Assembly (NCBI GenBank): GCA_001508155.1
Contig: LGFI01000003.1
Coordinates: forward strand, 1 to 64,000
DNA from: Acetothermia bacterium 64_32
GTDB taxonomy: Bacteria > Bipolaricaulota > Bipolaricaulia > Bipolaricaulales > Bipolaricaulaceae
Direction: 5' to 3'
Length of the DNA: 64,000 nucleotides
Both the position numbers and the translations under genes were made by a program. The notes beneath the pieces were generated by a model. That model saw only the letters and a list, made by a program, of their open reading frames with translations. It did no database searches and had not been told where the DNA came from. Below, piece by piece: positions 57,396-64,000 of this stretch. Every line of letters begins with the position of its first letter. The stretch's first letter is position 1.

Positions 57396-57411
57396 TTTCA
57401 GAATTCCGAAA
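57396..57411 (+). promoter_or_regulatory. Dyad operator, probably of the ArsR-family regulator
   Basis: Perfect inverted repeat TTTC-A-GAATTC-C-GAAA centred at 57403.5, lying just upstream of the -35 box. A second, wider repeat (TTTCAAG 57388-57394 / CTTGAAA 57414-57420) surrounds it with nearly the same centre and overlaps the -35 box. Position suits repression of both divergent genes. Confidence 0.65.
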
Positions 57412-57414
57412 TCC

Positions 57415-57442
57415 TTGAAAAAAATCCCGGCCCGGGTATACT
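57415..57442 (+). promoter_or_regulatory. Promoter of the arsR-glutaredoxin-PDO operon, predicted leaderless
   Basis: TTGAAA (57415-57420), 16-base spacer, TATACT (57437-57442); the ATG follows seven bases later and no ribosome site is present. Confidence 0.65.
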
Positions 57443-57449
57443 CCCGGGG

Positions 57450-57746
57450 ATGGACATAAGGAATCTGGCGCGGGAGTTCTCGGCCTTGGGCAGCGAGGAT
57501 CGCCTCAAGATCCTGGCGCTGCTCCTGCGGGGGGAGCTTCCCACCTGTGGGGAGATAGCCGGAAGGCTCGGCCTATCAGGGCCGGCGGTCTCCTATCACC
57601 TGCGCACCCTGGAGGGGGCGGGGTTCATCCAGCGCACCCGCCGGGGGCGCACCCGCTGCCTCACCCTCACCCCCCGCCTGGGGGAGCTCCTAAGGGCCGA
57701 GCTCCTGCACCGCCTGAAGGAGGAGGTGGATCTCGATGGAACATGA
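57450..57746 (+). CDS. ArsR-family transcriptional regulator
   Basis: 98 aa from ATG at 57450 (the open frame upstream is spurious). Winged helix: REFSALGSEDRLKILALLLR GELPTCGEIAGRLGLSGPAV SYHLRTLEGAGFIQRTRRGR TRCLTLTP. One Cys lies in the ELPTCGEI stretch, where metal-sensing members have ELCVCD; a second is in TRCLTL. A thiol-redox or metal signal is plausible given that the following genes encode a glutaredoxin and a disulfide oxidoreductase. It overlaps the glutaredoxin gene by 11 bases. Confidence 0.88.
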   Translation: MDIRNLAREFSALGSEDRLKILALLLRGELPTCGEIAGRLGLSGPAVSYHLRTLEGAGFIQRTRRGRTRCLTLTPRLGELLRAELLHRLKEEVDLDGT

Positions 57747-57975
57747 GGTGATCGTCTATACCACCCCCACTTGCCCCTGGTGCCAGGCCGTAAAACAGTA
57801 CCTGGAGGCCCGCGGCATCCCCTACCGAGAGGTGGACGTGGCCGCCGACGCGCAGGCGGCCATGGAAATGATCAGGAAGTCCGGCCAGCAAGGGGTGCCG
57901 GTGGTGGAGATAGACGGGGAGATCGTAGTGGGGTTCGACCGGGGACGCATCGACGCCCTGCTCGGACTGGAGTAA
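57736..57975 (+). CDS. Glutaredoxin-like protein (NrdH/Grx type)
   Basis: 79 aa. Thioredoxin-fold with active site CPWC in VIVYTTPTCPWCQAVKQYLE, and the cis-Pro/ligand loop GVPVVEIDGEIVVGFDRGRI, typical of small glutaredoxins. It would transfer electrons to protein disulfides. No glutathione pathway gene is visible, so the donor may be the next-encoded PDO or a thioredoxin reductase elsewhere. It lies within a three-gene redox operon. Confidence 0.92.
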   Translation: MEHEVIVYTTPTCPWCQAVKQYLEARGIPYREVDVAADAQAAMEMIRKSGQQGVPVVEIDGEIVVGFDRGRIDALLGLE

Positions 57976-57990
57976 AAAAGGGGGACAAAG

Positions 57991-58626
57991 TTGCCCTACA
58001 TCCAAGAAGAGGACAGAAGGTACCTGGAGGACCAGTTCGCAAAACTGGGCCGCGATGTGACCCTGCGGCTTTTCGTGCGCCGGGAGGGTTGCCCCACCTG
58101 CGAGGTGGAAGAGGATCTCCTCTCCGAACTGGCCGGGATCAGCCCCAGGCTGCACCTGCTCGTGCACGATCTGGATGCCGAGCCCGCCCTGGGGGAGGAG
58201 TGGGGGGTGGACAAGGTGCCGGCCCTGGCCATAGAGGCCGACAGGGACTACGGGATCCGGTTCTACGGCATCCCCTCAGGGTATGAATTCGCCTCCCTGA
58301 TCGAGGACATCCTGGACGTGGGGGCCGGAGAGGTGGACCTCCCCGAGGAGGTAAGCCAGGGGCTGGAAGGGCTGGACAGGGACGTGCACATCCAGGTGTT
58401 CGTCACCCCCACCTGCCCCTATTGCCCGGTGGCCGTCCGAACGGCCCACAAGTTCGCCATGCTATCCGAGCGGGTGCGGGCGGACATGGTGATGGCAAAC
58501 GAATTCCCCATCCTGACCGATCACTACCAGGTGATGGCGGTGCCGAAAGTGGTGATCAACGAGACCACCAGCTTCGAGGGGGCGGTCCCGGAGGAGGTGT
58601 TCCTGGACAGGGTCCTGCGCGGCTAA
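57991..58626 (+). CDS. Protein disulfide oxidoreductase (two-thioredoxin-fold PDO)
   Basis: 211 aa from TTG at 57991. Two thioredoxin-like domains: the first with CPTC in LFVRREGCPTCEVEEDLLSE, the second with CPYC in VFVTPTCPYCPVAVRTAHKF; the second also has the cis-Pro in AVPKVVIN. This architecture is typical of thermophilic archaea and bacteria, in which it maintains disulfides in cytoplasmic proteins. A hairpin terminator follows the stop. The usual partner thioredoxin reductase is not in the window. Confidence 0.93.
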   Translation: MPYIQEEDRRYLEDQFAKLGRDVTLRLFVRREGCPTCEVEEDLLSELAGISPRLHLLVHDLDAEPALGEEWGVDKVPALAIEADRDYGIRFYGIPSGYEFASLIEDILDVGAGEVDLPEEVSQGLEGLDRDVHIQVFVTPTCPYCPVAVRTAHKFAMLSERVRADMVMANEFPILTDHYQVMAVPKVVINETTSFEGAVPEEVFLDRVLRG

Positions 58627-58634
58627 GGCCTTAG

Positions 58635-58666
58635 CCTGGTGGCTGCCTCCCGAGGCAGCCACCAGG
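58635..58666. terminator. Bidirectional hairpin between PDO and Crp/Fnr genes
   Basis: 14-base perfect stem CCTGGTGGCTGCCT / AGGCAGCCACCAGG with loop CCCG, in the 43-base gap between convergent genes. There is no T-run, but the stem is strong enough to end transcription with Rho or to act as a 3' barrier. Confidence 0.7.
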
Positions 58667-58669
58667 GGA

Positions 58670-59332
58670 CTAGCTGGGCCCACATTTCTCCTTAAGGCCG
58701 TCTACATCCTTGATGATGATCTGATAGCGCCTTTTGGCCAGGATCCCCTCCCGGGCGAAGCGGTTCAAGGCCATGGTGGTGTTCTCCCGGGCCGAGCCGA
58801 TCATCTCCGCCAGGTCCCGGTGGGTGAGCCGGAAGCTGATGAGGATCCCGTCCTTGGTCTTCACCCCGTACTCGTGGGAAAGCCTGAGGAGCTGCCTTGA
58901 CAGGCGGGCCTGGATGTCCCGGAACGCCAAATCCTCCACGATCTCCTCCAGGTCCCGGATCCAAAGGCCAAATAGCTGCAGGAGCTGGTAAAGGACGTCG
59001 GGCCGGCTTCTCACCCAATGGAGCATCCTCTCCCGCGGGATCCTGATGAGTACGGAGTCCTCCATGGCCTCGGCGTGATGGCGATGACGCTGTTCCCCTA
59101 CCAGGGCCATCTCCCCGAACAGCTCCCCGGTGGCCCGGAGGGCCAGGGTGATCCGTTTCCCCGAGGGGTCAAGATACGAGAGCTTTACCTTACCATCCTC
59201 TACGAAGTAGACGGAGGTGCTGGGGGTGCCGGGGTAATATATGGTCTCCCGGGCAGGGATTTCCTCCCGTTCCCCTTGTTCAAGCAGCGGTTCTATCCCC
59301 TCTATCAGCCATTTCTCCTGTACGTTCTGCAT
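58670..59332 (-). CDS. Crp/Fnr-family transcriptional regulator
   Basis: 220 aa. cNMP-binding-like beta barrel (IYYPGTPSTSVYFVEDGKVK LSYLDPSGKRITLALRATGE LFGEMALVGE), dimer helix, then a winged helix (FRLTHRDLAEMIGSARENTT MALNRFAREGILA) with the recognition helix ARENTTMAL. No N-terminal cysteine cluster of Fnr is present; the cyclic-nucleotide Arg-Ser signature is replaced by LVGEQRHRHHAEA, so the effector is uncertain. It starts at 59332, downstream of the 16S terminator on the same strand. Confidence 0.9.
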   Translation of the reverse strand: MQNVQEKWLIEGIEPLLEQGEREEIPARETIYYPGTPSTSVYFVEDGKVKLSYLDPSGKRITLALRATGELFGEMALVGEQRHRHHAEAMEDSVLIRIPRERMLHWVRSRPDVLYQLLQLFGLWIRDLEEIVEDLAFRDIQARLSRQLLRLSHEYGVKTKDGILISFRLTHRDLAEMIGSARENTTMALNRFAREGILAKRRYQIIIKDVDGLKEKCGPS

Positions 59333-59410
59333 GGCGGGGCTAGCCTAGCCTGTGGGGGGCAGGGGCCCAAGGAACTGGGAAGTTTCGGCTTGGCCCCTGG
59401 GGGGCATGAG

Positions 59411-59438
59411 GAAAAGAAAAGCGTCCGTCTCCGGACGC
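59411..59438 (-). terminator. Rho-independent terminator of the 16S rRNA transcript
   Basis: On the minus strand, GCGTCCG, loop GAGA, CGGACGC (59438-59421), then TTTTCTTTTC (59420-59411). It lies just past the processing stem that closes 16S, so the transcript ends without reaching a 23S gene. Confidence 0.8.
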
Positions 59439-59449
59439 GCACAGGTTCT

Positions 59450-59481
59450 GTGGACAGGGCTCAGACGGGACCTCATCGGGA
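59450..59481 (-). other. 3' arm of the 16S rRNA processing stem
   Basis: GTGGACAGGGC (59450-59460), AGACGG, GACC and TCGGGA (to 59481) are complementary to 61103-61134 upstream of the 16S 5' end, with one two-base mismatch and small bulges, about 27 pairs in all. This is the expected RNase III processing stem bracketing precursor 16S. Confidence 0.85.
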
Positions 59482-59512
59482 GGAAGGGCTGGCTTTAGGA
59501 CATGCTGCTCCC

Positions 59513-61090
<1,578 letters not shown>

Positions 61091-61102
61091 TAGCCTCAAG
61101 GG

Positions 61103-61134
61103 TCCCGACGGGTCTCCGTCTTCGCCCTGTCCAC
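61103..61134 (-). other. 5' arm of the 16S rRNA processing stem
   Basis: Contains TCCCGA, GGTC, CCGTCT and GCCCTGTCCAC (61124-61134), pairing with 59450-59481 on the other side of 16S. Confidence 0.85.
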
Positions 61135-61161
61135 CTGTCAAAGACCAGCCCTTGCGCCCGA

Positions 61162-61190
61162 AGTATAGCACCCTCCTCCAAGGCAGTCAA
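61162..61190 (-). promoter_or_regulatory. Promoter of the 16S rRNA unit
   Basis: On the minus strand: TTGACT (61190-61185), 17-base spacer, TATACT (61167-61162). Spacing and strength fit an rRNA promoter; predicted start near 61155, about 20 bases before the processing stem. Confidence 0.75.
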
Positions 61191-61196
61191 GTGTAC

Positions 61197-61225
61197 TTGC
61201 CCCACCCAGCCGCACCGGGCATCAT
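61197..61225 (+). promoter_or_regulatory. Candidate ddl promoter
   Basis: TTGCCC (61197-61202), 17-base spacer, CATCAT (61220-61225). The -10 overlaps ATG 61224 and lies seven bases before ATG 61233, so a leaderless message starting at 61233 is possible. It is divergent from the rRNA promoter. Confidence 0.4.
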
Positions 61226-62192
61226 GATGCCCATGGGCCCAAAGCACGTCAAGGTCGCCGTGCTCTGCGGGGGGGACTCCCCGGAAAGGGAGGTATCCCT
61301 GCGCTCAGGCCAGGGGGTCCACGCCGCCCTCCTTGAGACAGGGTTTTCCTCCGAGCTCATCGAGATAGATTCCTATGACGGCTTGCCCCAAAGGCTTGCT
61401 CCCTTTGACGTCGTGTTCATCGCCCTCCACGGGGGGGCGGGGGAGGACGGCACCGTCCAGCTCCTTTTGGAGCTCCTTGGAAAGCCATACGTGGGCTCGG
61501 GGCCGCTTGCCTCCGCCCGGGCCATGGACAAGGTGGAGACCCATCGGCTGCTTTCCGGCAAGGGGATCCCGGTGCCGGCCTGGCTCCCCTACCAGGGGGA
61601 GGAGCTCACGGCCTTTTTGGCGCGAGCCGAGGAACTGGGGTTCCCGCTGGTGGTGAAGCCCCGAAGCGCGGGCTCCAGCCTGGGGTTACATCTTGCGCGG
61701 GACATGAACGAGCTTTCCACCTGTGTAAGGGAGGTTCTTGTGAAATTCGGAGATTTCCTTGTGGAGCAGTACATCCCGGGGAGGGAGCTCACCTGTGCCC
61801 TGCTGGAGGGAGAGGGAGGGGTTGAGGCGCTGCCCTTGGTGGAGCTCAGGCCGAAGGGGAGGGAGCTTTTTGACTGGGGGGCCAAGTACTCCCCGGGCGA
61901 GTGTGAGTTCATCTGCCCGGCGGACCTCCCCGGGAAGCAGGCGGAAAAGGCAAAGGAGGTCTCCCAGAAGGCCTTCTTGGCCTTGGGGTGTCGGGACCTG
62001 GCCCGGGTGGACCTGCGCCTGGCGCAGGACAGCACCCCCTACGTATTGGAGGTGAACACCCTGCCCGGGATGACCGAGATGTCCACCTTCCCCCGGGCGG
62101 CGGCCGCCGCCGGCATCCCCTACGGGGAGCTGGTTAAGCGGCTTGTACGGCGAGCCCTGGCCCGCTTGCCCGCCCCCGACCCCAGCGGTTAG
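61224..62192 (+). CDS. ddl: D-alanine--D-alanine ligase
   Basis: 322 aa from ATG 61224 (also ATG at 61227 and 61233, the last favoured by promoter position; the open frame from 61152 would run through the rRNA promoter). KVAVLCGGDSPEREVSLRSG, VVFIALHGGAGEDGTVQLLL, the ATP-grasp loop VKPRSAGSSLGLH, VEQYIPGRELTCALLEGEG, and the metal/ligand block DLARVDLRLAQDSTPYVLEV NTLPGMTEMSTFP are canonical. Makes the D-Ala-D-Ala dipeptide of peptidoglycan. No ribosome site is visible. Confidence 0.95.
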   Translation: MMPMGPKHVKVAVLCGGDSPEREVSLRSGQGVHAALLETGFSSELIEIDSYDGLPQRLAPFDVVFIALHGGAGEDGTVQLLLELLGKPYVGSGPLASARAMDKVETHRLLSGKGIPVPAWLPYQGEELTAFLARAEELGFPLVVKPRSAGSSLGLHLARDMNELSTCVREVLVKFGDFLVEQYIPGRELTCALLEGEGGVEALPLVELRPKGRELFDWGAKYSPGECEFICPADLPGKQAEKAKEVSQKAFLALGCRDLARVDLRLAQDSTPYVLEVNTLPGMTEMSTFPRAAAAAGIPYGELVKRLVRRALARLPAPDPSG

Positions 62193-62218
62193 AGTTACCC
62201 ACGATGGAGGTGATCGCC

Positions 62219-62866
62219 TTGAGGATAAAGTGGTTCGGGCACGCCTGCTTCCTCATCACCACCGCCGAAGGGATCAAGATCCTCACCGACCCGTTCGACG
62301 AGTCCGTCCCCTATCCCTTCCCCGAGGAGGAGGCCGATGTAGTCACCGTGTCCCATGAACACTTCGACCACAACGCCGTGGGTAGGGTGAAGGGGACCCC
62401 GGAAGTGGTGCGGGGGTTGGGGGAGCACACGGTAAAGGGGGTTTCCATCTGGGGGATCCCTTCCTTCCACGATCAAAAGGGCGGCCGTGAACGGGGGAGG
62501 AACACCATCTTCCGCCTGCGGGCCGATGGGATAACCCTGGCCCACCTGGGGGACCTGGGACACACCCTTAACGCCGAGCAGCAGAAGCCCCTGGAGGGGG
62601 TGGAGGTGGTGCTGATCCCGGTGGGGGGGCACTACACCATCGGGCCCCAGGAGGCCGTGGAGGTGATCCGGATGCTCCCTGCGCTCAAGATCGCCATCCC
62701 CATGCATGTGAAGACCGAGCTCATAAAGGACTGGCCCATCGCCCCGGTGGAGGAGTTCCTCTCCCAAGTGGACCTGCCGGTGCAACGGGTGGGGGGCGCC
62801 GAGGTGGAGATCACCCGGGAAGGGCTCCCCAGAGAAAAGGAGGTGTGGGTTTTAAGCCATGCCTAA
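62219..62866 (+). CDS. MBL-fold metal-dependent hydrolase (UlaG/YtkL-like)
   Basis: 215 aa from TTG 62219. The frame also has ATG at 62204, but GGAGGTGA (62206-62213) inside that stretch is a perfect ribosome site for the TTG. Metallo-beta-lactamase motifs: LRIKWFGHACFLITTAEGIK ILTDPFD, then VTVSHEHFDHNAVG (metal-binding HxHxDH), LAHLGDLGHTLN and IPVGGHYTIGPQEAVEVIRM. These are the marks of the UPF0173-like branch. The natural substrate is unknown. The next gene starts inside its last codons. Confidence 0.88.
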   Translation: MRIKWFGHACFLITTAEGIKILTDPFDESVPYPFPEEEADVVTVSHEHFDHNAVGRVKGTPEVVRGLGEHTVKGVSIWGIPSFHDQKGGRERGRNTIFRLRADGITLAHLGDLGHTLNAEQQKPLEGVEVVLIPVGGHYTIGPQEAVEVIRMLPALKIAIPMHVKTELIKDWPIAPVEEFLSQVDLPVQRVGGAEVEITREGLPREKEVWVLSHA

Positions 62867-64000
62867 GGTATCCAAGAGGAGTGCCACTGCCCCCATGTCG
62901 CCAATCCGCCGGTTGGTTCCCCTGGCGGACGAGGCAAAACGTAAAGGGAAGCGGGTTTACCACCTGAACATCGGCCAGCCGGACATCCCCACCCCCAGGG
63001 AGTACCTGGAGGGGATCCGAGACGCCCGGGTGGAGGTCCTGGCCTATTCCCCCTTCCAGGGGCTGCCCGAGGCGATAGAGGCCTTCCGGGCCTACTACGC
63101 CGAGTACGGCCTGGAGCTCTCCCCCGAGGAGATTCTTGTGACCACCGGGGGGTCCGAGGCAGTGCTGTTTGCCCTGAAGGTGGTCTGTGACCCCGGGGAC
63201 CAGGTAATCGTTCCCGAGCCCTTTTACCCCAACTACAACGGGTTTGCCCGCCTGTCGGAGGTGGAGATCGTTCCCCTGACCACCTCCCGGGAGGAGGGGT
63301 TTCACCTGCCCCCCAGGGAGGAGGTGGAGAGGCTCATCACCCCCCGTACCAAGGGGATCCTGTTCTCCAATCCGGGGAACCCTACCGGCGCCGTGTACCG
63401 GGAGGAGGAGCTTTCGATGCTGGGGGAGTTGGCCCTCCGGCACGACCTTTTCCTGATAGCCGACGAAGTCTATCGGGAGTTCGTGTACGTGGGAGAGCAC
63501 AGGAGCATCCTTTCCTTCCCCGAGCTCCGGGACCATGCCATCATGGTGGACTCCATCTCCAAGCGGCTTTCGGCCTGTGGGGCGCGGGTTGGGGCCATCG
63601 TCTCCCGCAACCGGGAGGTGATGGCGGCGATCAGGCGCTGTGCCATGGCCCGCCTTTCCCCGCCCACCCTGGAGCAGCTGGGGCTGGTCGCCTTCATGGC
63701 CCATCCCCGCCACCGGCAGGTGCTCAAGGGGATGGTCGAGGAGTACCGCAGGAGGAGGGAGGTCCTGGCCGAGGGGCTTTCCCAGGTGCCCGGGGTAACC
63801 TTCCAGCCCCCGGAGGGGGCGTTCTACATGATGCTGGGGCTTCCGGTGGACGATTCCGAGGGGTTCGTGCGCTGGATGCTAACCGACTTCCCCGGGGAAG
63901 AGACGGTGATGCTGGCCCCCGGGGAGGGCTTCTACCGGACCCCAGGCCTGGGGCATGACGAGGCCAGGATAGCCTATGTGCTAAACGAATGGGACCTGCG
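62859..64000 (+). CDS. Class I aminotransferase (PLP-dependent), cut by the right window edge
   Basis: At least 380 codons from ATG at 62859, overlapping the previous stop by eight bases, and open to the end of the window. Fold type I aminotransferase text: MSPIRRLVPLADEAKRKGKR VYHLNIGQPDIPTPREYL, YSPFQGLPEAIEAFRAYYAE, VTTGGSEAVLFALKVVCDPG, FSNPGNPTGAVYREEEL, LIADEVYREFVYVG (the Asp that binds PLP), and SISKRLSACGARVGAIVS with the PLP lysine. It resembles aspartate/tyrosine or alanine-type enzymes; substrate cannot be told apart. The reading ends near the expected C-terminus. Confidence 0.9.
   Translation, partial: MPKVSKRSATAPMSPIRRLVPLADEAKRKGKRVYHLNIGQPDIPTPREYLEGIRDARVEVLAYSPFQGLPEAIEAFRAYYAEYGLELSPEEILVTTGGSEAVLFALKVVCDPGDQVIVPEPFYPNYNGFARLSEVEIVPLTTSREEGFHLPPREEVERLITPRTKGILFSNPGNPTGAVYREEELSMLGELALRHDLFLIADEVYREFVYVGEHRSILSFPELRDHAIMVDSISKRLSACGARVGAIVSRNREVMAAIRRCAMARLSPPTLEQLGLVAFMAHPRHRQVLKGMVEEYRRRREVLAEGLSQVPGVTFQPPEGAFYMMLGLPVDDSEGFVRWMLTDFPGEETVMLAPGEGFYRTPGLGHDEARIAYVLNEWDL

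Overview
The window is GC-rich, densely coded bacterial chromosome. It has a diderm-style secretome, thermophile-type proteins (a two-domain protein disulfide oxidoreductase, an ADP-forming acyl-CoA synthetase, a short EF-Ts), split glycine decarboxylase genes, frequent TTG/GTG starts and several promoters that sit directly on start codons. Together with a divergent 16S rRNA whose 5' end departs from the universal 27F primer site, this suggests a deep-branching thermophilic lineage. Candidatus Bipolaricaulota (Acetothermia, OP1) is my best guess. That is an inference from gene content and was not checked against a database.

Layout. 1-284: N-terminus of an IS256-type transposase cut by the window edge. 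411-5948: maltodextrin-type operon (LacI regulator, sugar-binding protein, two permeases, GH13 amylase). 6036-13728: housekeeping block (fmt, def, recG, gatC, pyrH, tsf, rpsB, dnaB). 13742-16888: glycine cleavage gcvH-gcvPA-gcvPB. 16933-21758: duplicated-domain secreted protein, glmM, a group-3 sigma factor, a glycosyltransferase and small proteins. 21800-23900: decayed region with remnants of a CoA-activase/dehydratase-like gene, another broken gene, a lipoprotein and a frameshifted secreted protein. 24053-27520: ruvX, ruvA, an IMPACT-family protein, an unknown protein, a secreted protein and cdd. 27561-36274: an XRE-cupin regulator split by an IS1634-type element, followed by an oligopeptide-type ABC importer (binding protein and two permeases, no ATPase), DUF917, DUF1177 and AroM. 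This is the most interesting accessory locus. 36302-44130: rsmI, then a long minus-strand operon accB-accC-ffh-rpsP-khpA-like-trmD-SPOUT-rplS-lepB-GNAT. 44241-53619: CNNM transporter, M1 peptidase with a putative barrel tail, pheT, tsaE, DUF458, two-component system. 53811-58626: ADP-forming acyl-CoA synthetase with a BioD/DRTGG partner, OsmC, and an ArsR-glutaredoxin-PDO redox operon with a visible operator. 58670-64000: Crp/Fnr regulator, a stand-alone 16S rRNA unit (promoter, processing stem and terminator visible, no 23S next to it), ddl, an MBL-fold hydrolase and an aminotransferase cut by the right edge.

How the parts work together. Both ABC importer loci lack an ATPase gene and presumably share one encoded elsewhere. 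Both also carry a strong hairpin between the binding-protein gene and the first permease gene, which would let the binding protein be made in excess. The DUF917/DUF1177/AroM locus looks like uptake plus processing of a nitrogen compound. AroM shows the two cysteines typical of Asp/Glu/hydantoin racemases, and the likely regulator has been broken by an insertion sequence. No stretch over 300 bases lacks an assigned gene or remnant apart from the decayed region at 21759-22964, which is described below. No tRNA gene or CRISPR array was seen.
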